A stretch of DNA of 64,000 nucleotides from Clostridium sp. CAG:354_28_25 (GCA_001915925.1 MNRL01000019.1:12509-76508); one strand, 5' to 3'. Positions 24,110-32,813 are shown, counted from the first letter of the stretch. The notes: generated by a model not told the origin, from the sequence alone. Translations and numbers: made by a program.

Positions 24110-25210
24110 ATGAATGAAGAAAAGAAGAAATATTATTCTAGAATATTATTTAAAACAGGAGTATTAATATTTACTTTAGTTTTATTATACTTGGCATATA
24201 AATTTGCAATGTTTTATGTACCATTTATAATCGCGTTCTTAATTGCAACAATGATAGAACCATTAATAAAATTTTTTATGAATAAATGTAAAATGAAAAG
24301 GAAGGCTTCAGCGACTATTTCTTTAATATTAGTTGTTGTAATAATTGGTTCTTTACTTGCAGTGTTAATTTCTGCAATAATATCAGAATCAAAAGTATTA
24401 CTTAATAATCTAAATTCATCAATGGATGGCGTATATAATTGGGGAATGGAACTTATAAATAATTTTACTAGTGGAGAAATAGTTGTACCACAAGATTGGA
24501 TTTCTACTGTACAAGATTCTTTAGGTAGTATTATAGATGTTGTAAAAAACATAGTGTATAGTTTCGCAACAGGAGTAATTAATTTTGCAGGACAAGTTCC
24601 AGGAGCAATTACATATACGATTATAACAATTCTTGCAATAATATTTATGTGTTTTGATAGAGATTATGTTAAAAATTTATTAAAACAACAAATACCAAAG
24701 AAATGGCTTGAAAAAGCAAATGAAATAGTAGTAAAATCATTAAAAATAATTTGGAATTACATAAAAGCAGAAGCAAGATTGTCATTATTATGCTTTATAT
24801 TAATTACTATTGGATTAAATATTCTAAATTTATGTGGATTTAATATAGAGTATGTCGCAATAATGTCTATCTTAATAGGATTTGTAGATTTGCTACCACT
24901 ATTTGGTGCAGGTTTTGTTATGGTTCCTTGGACGGTAGTATTATTAATACAAGGAAATGCACCTGCAGGAATTGCTGTGTTTGTTTTATGGCTTGTATGG
25001 TCTGTTATAAAACAATTCTTAGAGCCAAAATTTGTAAGCAAACAAATGGGAATGCATCCAATATTTACATTACTTGGAATGTATACAGGATTTAAATTGT
25101 TTGGTGTAATAGGTTTATTATTAGGACCAATTATATTCTTAGTTATACGAGAAGTATTTGCTAATAATGTTAATAAAGGTATATTAAAAGACTTTTTTGA
25201 ATTAGAATAG
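24110..25210 (+). CDS. AI-2E family permease, YtvI-like
   Basis: The 366-residue protein has the AI-2E/UPF0118 layout. There are two or three N-terminal helices (residues about 12-45 and 62-85), a long amphipathic stretch, then about five helices in the C-terminal half. The family motif region is DLLPLFGAGFVMVPW, and EPKFVSKQMGMHPI follows. In spore formers a member of this family, YtvI, is a sporulation membrane protein; the role here is inferred only from similarity and context. Its TAG stop is fused to a dispersed repeat. Confidence 0.85.
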   Translation: MNEEKKKYYSRILFKTGVLIFTLVLLYLAYKFAMFYVPFIIAFLIATMIEPLIKFFMNKCKMKRKASATISLILVVVIIGSLLAVLISAIISESKVLLNNLNSSMDGVYNWGMELINNFTSGEIVVPQDWISTVQDSLGSIIDVVKNIVYSFATGVINFAGQVPGAITYTIITILAIIFMCFDRDYVKNLLKQQIPKKWLEKANEIVVKSLKIIWNYIKAEARLSLLCFILITIGLNILNLCGFNIEYVAIMSILIGFVDLLPLFGAGFVMVPWTVVLLIQGNAPAGIAVFVLWLVWSVIKQFLEPKFVSKQMGMHPIFTLLGMYTGFKLFGVIGLLLGPIIFLVIREVFANNVNKGILKDFFELE

Positions 25211-25258
25211 GGATTTTTGGGACGGTCCTAGGGATTTGGGGACGGTCATAAAATCCCT
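25209..25258. repeat. dispersed repeat, double unit
   Basis: AGGGATTTTTGGGACGGTCC followed by AGGGATTTGGGGACGGTC and AAAATCCCT. The outer arms AGGGATTT and AAATCCCT can pair. The first bases are shared with the TAG stop of the permease gene. Confidence 0.8.
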
Positions 25259-25274
25259 GTAGAAGGGCGTATAT

Positions 25275-25964
25275 ATGAATAATGAAGAAATTAGAAAAAA
25301 ATTAATAGAACTAAGTGATGCCAAATATAAAGAATTTCATTCTGGGCTATGCCCAGGAATGGATACAGAAATGCTTGGAGTTAGTATTCCAAAGGTAAGA
25401 AAACTGGCAAAAGAAATTATTAAAGATAATCCAGCAGAATATTTAAAACAACCAGCAGAGGAATATTATGAAGAACTTTTATTACAAGCATTGGTAATTG
25501 CAAATCTAAAAATAGAATTAGAAAAAAAGAAAGAATATATAATTAATTTTGTACCAAAAATAAATTGTTGGGCAGTTTGCGATAGTTTTTGTGCCGGTCT
25601 AAAAGATGCAGACAAAAATCAACAATTCTTTTGGAAAATTATAAGTAAATATTTTAAATCTAACAAAGAATATGAAATAAGGTTTGCTATTGTAATGTTA
25701 TTAGACCATTATGTAAAAGAAGAATATATAGACAAAATTTTTGAAGTCATAGATAATATCAAAAGTGAAGAATATTATGTGGAAATGGGAATAGCATGGC
25801 TTGTGGCAGAAATGTACATAAAATTTCCAAAACAAACGATGAAATATTTAAAAAATTGTAATTTAAATAAATTTACATATAATAAAGCATTACAAAAAGC
25901 AAGAGAATCATATAGAGTAAGTAAAGAAGAAAAAGAAATTTTAAATAAGATGAAGAAAAAATAA
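25275..25964 (+). CDS. DNA alkylation repair protein, AlkD-like
   Basis: AlkD proteins are HEAT-repeat glycosylases that remove N3- and N7-alkylpurines. The 229-residue all-helical protein shows the family segments KYKEFHSGLCPGMDTEMLGV with IPKVRKLAKE, NCWAVCDSFC and KFPKQTMKYL. The gene starts 17 bases after a dispersed repeat and ends 15 bases before the U32 gene. Confidence 0.87.
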   Translation: MNNEEIRKKLIELSDAKYKEFHSGLCPGMDTEMLGVSIPKVRKLAKEIIKDNPAEYLKQPAEEYYEELLLQALVIANLKIELEKKKEYIINFVPKINCWAVCDSFCAGLKDADKNQQFFWKIISKYFKSNKEYEIRFAIVMLLDHYVKEEYIDKIFEVIDNIKSEEYYVEMGIAWLVAEMYIKFPKQTMKYLKNCNLNKFTYNKALQKARESYRVSKEEKEILNKMKKK

Positions 25965-25979
25965 TAGGAGGAATATATA

Positions 25980-27209
25980 ATGAAAAAGCCAGAATTATTA
26001 GCACCAGCAGGGTCATACGAAAAGGCAAAGACAGCATTTAGATATGGAGCAGATGCTGTATATTGTGGTACATCATCACTATCTTTAAGAACAAGAGCAG
26101 AAATGAATGATGAGGCATTAGCAAAAACAATTGAATATGCACATAGTATAGGAAAAAGAGTACATGTTGCACTTAATATATTTGCTTGGGATACTAACTA
26201 TGAAGAGATAAGAAAACAAGCAAAAATGTTACAAGACATGAAGGCAGATGGAATAATCGTTGCAGATGGTGGAGTTGTGGAAACTGTAAAAGAATATGCA
26301 CCAAATGTAGATATACATATAAGTACACAAGCAAATGTAGTAAGCTTAGAGTCAGCTAAGTTTTGGTATAAAAATGGGGCAAAAAGAGTAATTTTAGCCA
26401 GAGAATTAAACAAAGAACAAATAAGATATATGATGCAAAACAAACCAGAAGATTTGGAAGTAGAAATGTTTGCACATGGTGCAATATGCTTTGGTTATTC
26501 AGGAAGATGTTTCTTAAGTGATTTCTTGGCTTGTAGAAGTGCAAACTTAGGGGATTGTGCACAAAGTTGTAGATGGGCATATAATTTATATGTAGAAGAG
26601 GCAAATAATCCAGGAAATTTAATGCCTGTAGAAACAGATGAAAAAGGAACATATATCTTTTCATCAAAAGACTTATGCTTAATACACGAAATACCAGAAA
26701 TTGTAGATATGGGACTTGATAGCTTAAAAATAGAAGGAAGATTAAAAACAGAATATTATTTAGCCACAATAGTAAATACATATAGAACAGCAATAGATGA
26801 TTACGTAAAAGATCCTAAAAATTATAATGCAGATAAATACATGCAAGAACTTGAAAAAACTAAAACAAGAGGATTAACAACTTTCTATTTTAATGACAGA
26901 AACAATAAAGATTTCCAAGAATATGAAGGAAAACAATATAATCCAAATTTTGAATTTGGAGGAAAAGTAGTAGAAACAGTTAATGGAAAAACATCTGTAG
27001 AAATAAAGAATAAATTATCTGTTGGTGACGAAATGGAAATTATAATTCCGGGAAAAATAGAAGTAGTAAAATTTGCAATAGAAAAATTATGGGATTATGA
27101 AACAGACGAAGAAATAGAAACTATAAATCCAGGAGTAAAAGACCAAAAAGTAAAGATGCAATTACCAATAGAAGTAAAAGAAGGTTGGATATTAAGAAGA
27201 AAAAAATAG
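25980..27209 (+). CDS. U32 family protein (TrhP/RlhA-type RNA hydroxylation)
   Basis: U32 proteins once called peptidases act in prephenate-dependent hydroxylation of tRNA U34 (TrhP) or 23S rRNA (RlhA). The 409-residue protein starts with KPELLAPAGSYEKAKTAFRY, has the barrel-end motif EMFAHGAICFGYSGRC and the cysteine cluster around NLGDCAQSCRW, which is thought to hold an iron-sulfur cluster. It ends with the U32 C-terminal beta domain. Its length fits the TrhP2/YrrO type. The stop codon TAG runs into a dispersed repeat. Confidence 0.88.
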   Translation: MKKPELLAPAGSYEKAKTAFRYGADAVYCGTSSLSLRTRAEMNDEALAKTIEYAHSIGKRVHVALNIFAWDTNYEEIRKQAKMLQDMKADGIIVADGGVVETVKEYAPNVDIHISTQANVVSLESAKFWYKNGAKRVILARELNKEQIRYMMQNKPEDLEVEMFAHGAICFGYSGRCFLSDFLACRSANLGDCAQSCRWAYNLYVEEANNPGNLMPVETDEKGTYIFSSKDLCLIHEIPEIVDMGLDSLKIEGRLKTEYYLATIVNTYRTAIDDYVKDPKNYNADKYMQELEKTKTRGLTTFYFNDRNNKDFQEYEGKQYNPNFEFGGKVVETVNGKTSVEIKNKLSVGDEMEIIIPGKIEVVKFAIEKLWDYETDEEIETINPGVKDQKVKMQLPIEVKEGWILRRKK

Positions 27210-27237
27210 GGATTGGGGGACGTTCCTTAAATCCCTA
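27207..27237. repeat. dispersed repeat, single unit
   Basis: TAGGGATTGGGGGACGTTCC then TTAAATCCCTA. Arms AGGGATT and AATCCCT form a hairpin whose loop carries GGGGACGTTCC. The TAG is the stop codon of the U32 gene. Confidence 0.85.
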
Positions 27238-27267
27238 TATAAGAAAAGTGTTATAAGGGGGATACAT

Positions 27268-28335
27268 ATGATTAAATTAGATGAAGAAGCTATTTTAAAA
27301 AAGGTTGATGAAATTAGAGCTGAAAAAGCTGATTCAAAAGAGTTATTAGCATTAATTGGTGGAGATGAATTAGAAAAGATATTCGAGAAATATAGTATAG
27401 AAGCAATTATAGATACATTAATTCAGGAAAAGAAAACGCATTCTTTATATGAGGATGATGAAAATGGATTAACTGAGTTAGAAGGACTATTAAATAAAAA
27501 AATCACAGGAAAGTTAGGAAAATTCTATATGATGAAACCAGAATATATTATATCTTTACCACCAGAAGAGCAGGAACATATGGCAGAAAGTATTTCTGAA
27601 GGTAATATAGATTTAAAAAATGCTTTGATGACATTATGGAAAAATGGGATAGAAACAAAAGCATGTGGTGGAGTAAGAACAAAAGAAGAGGAAACACCTT
27701 ATATATATGTAAATGTTTCATTAAAAAATAGTGATATTTTAGGAAGATTAAATAATATTACCCAAAAGGGAGAAAATTATCTGGATTTATGTTTTGATGC
27801 AGGAGATGATAGTTTAGACATTGTAATAAAAGGTGAAAATGTATATCAAGATGTAGTAGAAGAATTTCAAAAAGAACCACCTAAAAAAAACATTCTTGAT
27901 TTTCTAGCAGAGGAACAATTATTAACAAGTACAGTTCTTGCTAAGCATATAGAAAATAATCAGCAATTAAAGTATACAGAAAAAGATGTTGAAGAGATTG
28001 TATTAGATACCGCAAAAGAGCACAAAGAACAAGCAGATAGAAATGAAGCTTTATTAAGAGAAAAATATGAAAATGAGATTAGAAGATTATCAAAGAAATT
28101 AGAAGAAGAGAAAAAAGAAAATGAAGAATTATCAGGTGCATTAGAAAAAAAACAAGAAGAAAAAGAAAATTTACAACAAAAATATGATAAATTATATGAA
28201 ACACATGGAAGATTAAAAAATTTTATTGTACGCAAAATAGGTAAGATACCGTTTTTAGGTAGAAGAGTTTTAAAACTTATGGAGACAGAAGTAAGAGCTT
28301 TACCAGAAGGAAAAGATGATACAGAGAGAGAATAG
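27268..28335 (+). CDS. hypothetical coiled-coil protein with basic C-terminal helix, 355 residues
   Basis: No family is recognised. The N-terminal two thirds look globular. Residues about 250-315 form a long coiled coil (heptads of Lys, Glu and Leu such as RRLSKKLEEEKKENEELSG). The C-terminal region has a basic hydrophobic helix (NFIVRKIGKIPFLGRRVLKL) that could bind membrane. No signal peptide is seen. An AAGGGGG ribosome site precedes the ATG. The stop TAG lies in a GAATAGGG/CCCTATTC hairpin related to the dispersed repeats. Confidence 0.65.
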   Translation: MIKLDEEAILKKVDEIRAEKADSKELLALIGGDELEKIFEKYSIEAIIDTLIQEKKTHSLYEDDENGLTELEGLLNKKITGKLGKFYMMKPEYIISLPPEEQEHMAESISEGNIDLKNALMTLWKNGIETKACGGVRTKEEETPYIYVNVSLKNSDILGRLNNITQKGENYLDLCFDAGDDSLDIVIKGENVYQDVVEEFQKEPPKKNILDFLAEEQLLTSTVLAKHIENNQQLKYTEKDVEEIVLDTAKEHKEQADRNEALLREKYENEIRRLSKKLEEEKKENEELSGALEKKQEEKENLQQKYDKLYETHGRLKNFIVRKIGKIPFLGRRVLKLMETEVRALPEGKDDTERE

Positions 28336-28358
28336 GGGAAATTTAAAAATCCCTATTC
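28330..28358. repeat. degenerate repeat hairpin over a stop codon
   Basis: GAATAGGG (28330-28337) pairs perfectly with CCCTATTC (28351-28358). It resembles the outer arms of the dispersed repeat but lacks the GGACGTTCC core. The TAG at 28333-28335 ends the 355-residue protein. Confidence 0.55.
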
Positions 28359-28371
28359 TATCGAGCAGCAA

Positions 28372-28413
28372 ACAAAAGGGGACACTCTTAAAAAGAAAGA
28401 ATGTCCCTTTTGT
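28372..28413. terminator. hairpin between convergent genes
   Basis: ACAAAAGGGGACA (28372-28384) pairs with TGTCCCTTTTGT (28402-28413) with one bulged G. It lies between the 355-residue protein gene and the convergent DUF368 gene. Confidence 0.6.
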
Positions 28414-28416
28414 GCA

Positions 28417-29223
28417 TTATTTTTTAGAAAATGATGAAGAAATTATTAATCCAATTAAACAAGATAATATAGATAATATTCCAGTTGTATTAAAACTTAT
28501 GTTAGGAAAAAGAATGAACACAGAACCCAAAACAAATCCTAATATAGAATAATATGTTTGTGAATGATATTTATTAAGTAAAAATTGTATTAATTTCATA
28601 CATAAGAATCCACCAATAAGCAAACCAATTCCCATAGGAAGTAATATTCTCATATTCATTATAGATACTGCATAAAGATATGTTTCATAAACTCCAAGTA
28701 GCATTAAAATAACAGTGCTACTAACTCCAGGAACCACAACGCCAATACTCATTAAAAAGCCAGCTAGTATTAAAAATTCAAAACTATAGTTATCACCATA
28801 ATATATTCCAACATTACTAGACATTTTATTTTCTAATAAAAGCAATAAAATAGCAATAATAAATGATACTATAAAAAATAAGATATATCGTAATTTGAAT
28901 TTTTCTTTTGAATTACAAATTTTAAATATAGAAGGAATACAGCCTAAGATAAGACCAATAAAGGTAAATGATGTAATTTCTGGATATCTTTCGAATAAAA
29001 AGAGAATAATATTGCTAAAGATAATTATTCCAGTGAGACCACCTAATATAAAAGGAGTAAGAAATTTAATATTAGTCTTCCAATCTTTAAAAAAGTTTAA
29101 TATACTATTTAAAAGAGTTTCGTAAATACCAAAAATAACACATAATACCCCACTGCTTATACCAGGTATTATTGCGCCAGCACCAATAAGGATACCTTTA
29201 ATGTAATTAAAAAGAAATTTCAT
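28417..29223 (-). CDS. DUF368 membrane protein, polyprenyl-phosphate translocase type
   Basis: The 268-residue protein has about eight membrane helices and the DUF368 signature LIGAGAIIPGISSGVLCVIF with GIYETLL near the N-terminus, repeated in part as SIGVVVPGVSSTVILMLLGV in the second half. DUF368 proteins (PopT) have been reported to return undecaprenyl phosphate, the wall lipid carrier, to the inner leaflet. It is a single gene on the minus strand, divergent from the NuoE-like gene. Confidence 0.88.
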   Translation of the reverse strand: MKFLFNYIKGILIGAGAIIPGISSGVLCVIFGIYETLLNSILNFFKDWKTNIKFLTPFILGGLTGIIIFSNIILFLFERYPEITSFTFIGLILGCIPSIFKICNSKEKFKLRYILFFIVSFIIAILLLLLENKMSSNVGIYYGDNYSFEFLILAGFLMSIGVVVPGVSSTVILMLLGVYETYLYAVSIMNMRILLPMGIGLLIGGFLCMKLIQFLLNKYHSQTYYSILGFVLGSVFILFPNISFNTTGILSILSCLIGLIISSSFSKK

Positions 29224-29264
29224 AATACACCTCTAATATATGTATATGGAAGGAAGTAAATAAT

Positions 29265-29711
29265 ATGACAAATAAAGAAGTTATTGAAGCATATACAAAA
29301 ACTAAAGAAAGCCTAAATCCAATTCTAGATGAACTTCAAGAGATGAATGGATTTGTATCTAGGAATGATATTATAGAAATTGCTAACTATCTAGATATTT
29401 CTGAAAAAGAGATAATGGTGCTTTTAAAATATAAGAAAAATATTAAACTAGAAAAACAAGGTGAAAATATAGTAATTGTATGTAAAGGGCCAAACTGTTT
29501 AAAGAAAGGTTCATTAGATATAATAAAAGAAATTGAAAAAGAATTTAATGTAAAAGAAGGCCATACAAGTAAAGATGGAAAAATTACATTAGACACAAAA
29601 AATTGTTTTAAAAAGTGTGGTTTTGCTCCAAATGTACAAATAAATGGAAAATTATATAGTAATTGTTCAAAACAAAATATTGTTAAACTTTTAAAAGATA
29701 TGATATATTAA
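29265..29711 (+). CDS. thioredoxin-like [2Fe-2S] protein, NuoE family
   Basis: The 148-residue protein has the two-part NuoE layout: an N-terminal helical segment (ILDELQEMNGFVSRNDIIEI) and a thioredoxin-like ferredoxin domain. The four ligand cysteines are visible as CKGPNC (C-x4-C) and CFKKC (C-x3-C), followed by GFAPNVQINGKLY. Such proteins normally serve complex I or NAD-linked hydrogenases, but no partner subunit genes are nearby, so its electron partner is unknown. Confidence 0.87.
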   Translation: MTNKEVIEAYTKTKESLNPILDELQEMNGFVSRNDIIEIANYLDISEKEIMVLLKYKKNIKLEKQGENIVIVCKGPNCLKKGSLDIIKEIEKEFNVKEGHTSKDGKITLDTKNCFKKCGFAPNVQINGKLYSNCSKQNIVKLLKDMIY

Positions 29712-29734
29712 TAAAGAGAAAGGAAGGGAAGATT

Positions 29735-30289
29735 ATGAAAAAAGTAGCTGTAATGATTGCTGATGGAACTGAAGAGATTGAAGCTCTTACCGTAGTAGAT
29801 GTTATGAGAAGAGCAAATATCAAATGTGATATTGTAAGTGTTAATGGAAGAGAAATAAAAAGTTCGCACAATATAGAAATATTAGCAGATAAAGTAATAG
29901 ATGAATCTATTAAAGATTATGATATGATTGTATTACCAGGTGGTTTGCCAGGAGCATATAATCTAGCTGAAGATAAATTGTTAATAGAAACTTTAAGAGA
30001 ATTTAGTAAAGATAGTAACAAATATATTGGTGCAATATGTGCATCACCAGCTATTGTTTTATCTAAAGCAAATATAGAAGAAGGAAAAAATATAACATCA
30101 TATCCAGGTAAAGGATTCGAAGATTTATTAAAGAAAGCAAATTACACCGAAAATTTAGTAGAAGTAGATGGAAATATTATAACAAGTAGAGGACCTGCAA
30201 CAGCAATGCTATTCGCATATAAACTATTAGATGTTTTAGGTCATAATTCTAAAGAAGTAAGTGATGGAATGCTTTGGAATTTATTATAG
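29735..30289 (+). CDS. DJ-1/PfpI family protein
   Basis: The 184-residue single-domain protein begins MKKVAVMIADGTEEIEALTV, has LPGGLPGAYNLAE, and the nucleophile elbow AICASPAIVL with the reactive cysteine near residue 104. DJ-1 relatives have chaperone, glyoxalase or deglycase activities, and the exact one is not shown by sequence. It follows the NuoE-like gene by 23 bases; both may be redox-stress genes. Confidence 0.92.
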   Translation: MKKVAVMIADGTEEIEALTVVDVMRRANIKCDIVSVNGREIKSSHNIEILADKVIDESIKDYDMIVLPGGLPGAYNLAEDKLLIETLREFSKDSNKYIGAICASPAIVLSKANIEEGKNITSYPGKGFEDLLKKANYTENLVEVDGNIITSRGPATAMLFAYKLLDVLGHNSKEVSDGMLWNLL

Positions 30290-30295
30290 TGAAAA

Positions 30296-30316
30296 AAGGA
30301 ACGTCCCTAAATCCCG
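30296..30316. repeat. dispersed repeat, half unit
   Basis: AAGGAACGTCCCTAAATCCC then G, the complementary arm of the repeat, lies seven bases after the DJ-1 stop and just upstream of the thioesterase ribosome site. Confidence 0.75.
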
Positions 30317-30330
30317 AAGGAGGAGAAATA

Positions 30331-30738
30331 ATGGAATTTGAAAGAGGAATAAATTATTATGAATTAGACGGAATGAATGTTGTTCATCATTCAAATTATA
30401 TAAGGTATATGGAAGAAGCAAGGATATATTTATTAGATAAAATGGGGTTACCATACAAAAAAATAGAAGATAATGGAATAATGATTCCAGTTTTAGAAGT
30501 TAATTACAAATATAAGTATCCTGCGAAGTTTGGAGATATAATAGTTGTAAAAGTAGATATATCTGAATTTGATGGTATAAAATTAGGTATGAAATATGAA
30601 ATTAGAAATAAAGAAACAGGAAAAGTTTTAGGAATAGGTGAAACTAAACATTGTTTTACAAATTCTAATATGAGACCAATATCATTAAAGAAGGTAAACA
30701 AAGAGTTTTATGATATATTTGAAAAATATGCTAAATAA
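30331..30738 (+). CDS. acyl-CoA thioesterase, YbgC/4HBT family
   Basis: This 135-residue single-hotdog protein shows the family motif YYELDGMNVVHHSNYIRYMEE near the N-terminus, with the catalytic aspartate, and hydrolyses acyl-CoA thioesters. The ATG at 30331 is chosen because GAAGGAGGAG sits just upstream; a longer in-frame start at 30274 would run through a dispersed repeat and overlap the DJ-1 gene. A perfect terminator follows. Confidence 0.92.
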   Translation: MEFERGINYYELDGMNVVHHSNYIRYMEEARIYLLDKMGLPYKKIEDNGIMIPVLEVNYKYKYPAKFGDIIVVKVDISEFDGIKLGMKYEIRNKETGKVLGIGETKHCFTNSNMRPISLKKVNKEFYDIFEKYAK

Positions 30739-30741
30739 ATT

Positions 30742-30780
30742 AAGAAAAGATACATAGAAAGTTGCTATGTATCTTTTCTT
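30742..30780 (+). terminator. terminator after the thioesterase gene
   Basis: A perfect 16-bp stem (30742-30757 with 30765-30780) and a 7-base loop, with a T-rich right arm. Confidence 0.9.
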
Positions 30781-30911
30781 ATATATAAATGATTTTCTTA
30801 TTGAAATGTAAGTACTAATGTGCTATTATTGCAAAAGTATGTTTTACAAGTAAGTTATATCATAGAAATAATGGTATAAAAATGAATTCTAGAATTTAGG
30901 AGGATTAAGAA

Positions 30912-31337
30912 ATGAAAGAAAATTTAAAGAATGTAGCTCGGTTAATACCTTATGCGGTGTATGCTTTTTTAATCTCAGCTGTAATACTAAAGCTATGGTA
31001 CGAAAATAAAAATTGGTTAATCATATCTATTTTATGTAGTGTATCTAATATTACAGCTAATATAATTTTTAACTATAAAATATATTCCGATGAAACACAG
31101 CAGGGTCAGGCTAAGATTATTAATTTTAAGACAAAATTAACAGAAAAAAATAAAACTAGCATGAAGATGATTATAATAGATAGTATTATTACAATAGTCG
31201 GGGCCTATTTTATTTTTGCTTTTTTCATAGGAGTATTGTTTGAAGTGGAAAATTGGGCAGAAATGGTGAAATTTCCAGTAACATTTTTTGCTGTAACATA
31301 TATTGAGTGTCACTATACATATTCTAAAAGCGAGTAA
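30912..31337 (+). CDS. multi-pass membrane protein, 141 residues
   Basis: The protein has about four hydrophobic segments (residues about 12-28, 34-52, 87-110 and 118-131) and a basic loop near residues 60-84. No family is recognised. TAGGAGGA precedes the ATG, and it stands alone between two terminators. The arginine codon CGG occurs at codon 10. Confidence 0.65.
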   Translation: MKENLKNVARLIPYAVYAFLISAVILKLWYENKNWLIISILCSVSNITANIIFNYKIYSDETQQGQAKIINFKTKLTEKNKTSMKMIIIDSIITIVGAYFIFAFFIGVLFEVENWAEMVKFPVTFFAVTYIECHYTYSKSE

Positions 31338-31348
31338 CAATTCTAACG

Positions 31349-31378
31349 AACGGTGCAAGTTTAACTTGTACCGTTTTT
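31349..31378 (+). terminator. terminator after the 141-residue protein gene
   Basis: AACGGTGCAAG (31349-31359) pairs with CTTGTACCGTT (31365-31375) with one G-U pair, then T residues. Confidence 0.9.
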
Positions 31379-31466
31379 CTTTATATATAAATATGTAGAT
31401 GCTTTATGTATAAAAAGAAAAATTTAAAAATAATTTTGTAAAAATATATCACAAAAAAAATATTAA

Positions 31467-31475
31467 TGGTATAAT
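31467..31475 (+). promoter_or_regulatory. extended -10 promoter of the 427-residue protein gene
   Basis: TGGTATAAT lies 29 bases before the start codon. No good -35 box is visible at the right distance. Confidence 0.45.
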
Positions 31476-31503
31476 TATTAAAAATATACCAAGGAGAATC
31501 CTT

Positions 31504-32787
31504 ATGCTAAACGAAGTATTAGAAAATTCAAAGAATGAATTAATGCAAATAATTCAAAAAAGCGAAGCCTTGCAAAAAAGAAAAGCAGAGTTAGAAGAGG
31601 AAATGCAACAAACTAAGGCAGATATCATAAGTTTAAATCAAGAAAATCGAAGTCTTTCTGTCTATAGAAAAAGAAATCCAATAATTGAATTTTTTATGAA
31701 AACTTTTTCTAAAAAATATAAGCAAGAACTAAAGGCTTCAGCTAGTAATAGTAAAGAATTAACAAAATTAAATGAAAAAATGACAAACCTTAGGTCAGAA
31801 AAGAGAAAATTAGATTTAGATGAGCAAACATTAAATCCAGAAAGAGCAAAGGGTCAACTTGAGAAAATGGAAAATACAGATTTAGCAATACATATGTTAG
31901 TTAATGCAAAACCAGAACTAACTAAAAATCCAGAATTTATGAAGGATTTGATTAATAGAAATATGCAATATATAGAGTATGATAATTCTAATGAACCAGA
32001 ATTATATATGCAATATATAGAAAAAATGATTCAAAAATTAGAAGAAGCCAAAGAAAGAAATAATGCAAACGAATTTACAATAAATATAACTATTAATACT
32101 GCAAAAAAGATATTAGAAGAATTAAATTCACCCAAAGAAGTAGAAGAAGGAAAATATAAAATACCTAGAAGATTTTTGTTCGAAGGTTTAAGAAAATCTG
32201 GTAAAAAGGATTTAGAATTATTAGAAAAAGGCGAAATGATAGATATATTATCAGTAGGAAGAGATTATTTACGCGAAGATGGATGCTACAAACAAGAATA
32301 TGGTAAAAAGCTAGAAGAATTATATGAAGATAAAGATAGATTTTTAGTTATACACTATATAAATGCGTCATATCACTTTAGAGCAAAAGATGAGACTATG
32401 GCAATTAGAGATAATATTTATAAAGAGGGATTACATTCTTCAATCCAAGGAATGGATTGTATTAATACTTTAGATAGAACAGCGCATGGTACTTTTGAAG
32501 AAGATAAATCTTTTATGGAGCTTATGTCACCAGACCATAAAATGATAATAATGCTACCTAAAAAAGCATTAAATAAAAATTCAGAAGAACCAATATGGGG
32601 TTCAGACTTCCCAGAGGCAGATATACAACATCCAGGATATATTTTCCCAGAGTATATATATGGCTATATTAATCCAGATACAGAGGAAATAGAAGAGAAT
32701 CCAATTCCAGTAGAAAACAGAAAAAAATATAAGTATCAATTCTTAAATGGACAAACTAGTTGTGTAGATGATAGAGTTAAATATTAA
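31504..32787 (+). CDS. hypothetical protein with N-terminal coiled coil, 427 residues
   Basis: No family is recognised. Residues about 1-60 and 80-115 are coiled coil. Residues 210-427 look globular, with conserved-looking aromatic and polar segments (LHSSIQGMDCINTLDRTAHG, SPDHKMIIMLPKKAL, HPGYIFPEYIYGYI). It has no signal or membrane helix. CAAGGAGAA precedes the ATG. The gene is isolated, convergent with sigK, and shares a terminator with it. Confidence 0.7.
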   Translation: MLNEVLENSKNELMQIIQKSEALQKRKAELEEEMQQTKADIISLNQENRSLSVYRKRNPIIEFFMKTFSKKYKQELKASASNSKELTKLNEKMTNLRSEKRKLDLDEQTLNPERAKGQLEKMENTDLAIHMLVNAKPELTKNPEFMKDLINRNMQYIEYDNSNEPELYMQYIEKMIQKLEEAKERNNANEFTINITINTAKKILEELNSPKEVEEGKYKIPRRFLFEGLRKSGKKDLELLEKGEMIDILSVGRDYLREDGCYKQEYGKKLEELYEDKDRFLVIHYINASYHFRAKDETMAIRDNIYKEGLHSSIQGMDCINTLDRTAHGTFEEDKSFMELMSPDHKMIIMLPKKALNKNSEEPIWGSDFPEADIQHPGYIFPEYIYGYINPDTEEIEENPIPVENRKKYKYQFLNGQTSCVDDRVKY

Positions 32788-32813
32788 AAAAAGGACTATG
32801 TTAGTCCTTTTTT
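32787..32813. terminator. bidirectional terminator between the 427-residue gene and sigK
   Basis: AAAAAAGGACTA (32787-32798) pairs with TAGTCCTTTTTT (32802-32813), a perfect 12-bp stem with a 3-base loop. It gives a U tract on both strands and overlaps the sigK stop. Confidence 0.9.

Noticed and set aside
25209..25258. A CRISPR array made from the repeated GGGATTT/GGGACGTTCC units
   Set aside because: Copies are scattered through the window or at most doubled, with no regular spacers and no cas genes.
30274..30330. Longer N-terminus for the YbgC-type thioesterase from 30274
   Set aside because: It would overlap the DJ-1 gene and run through a dispersed repeat, and the ATG at 30331 has a clear AGGAGG-type site.
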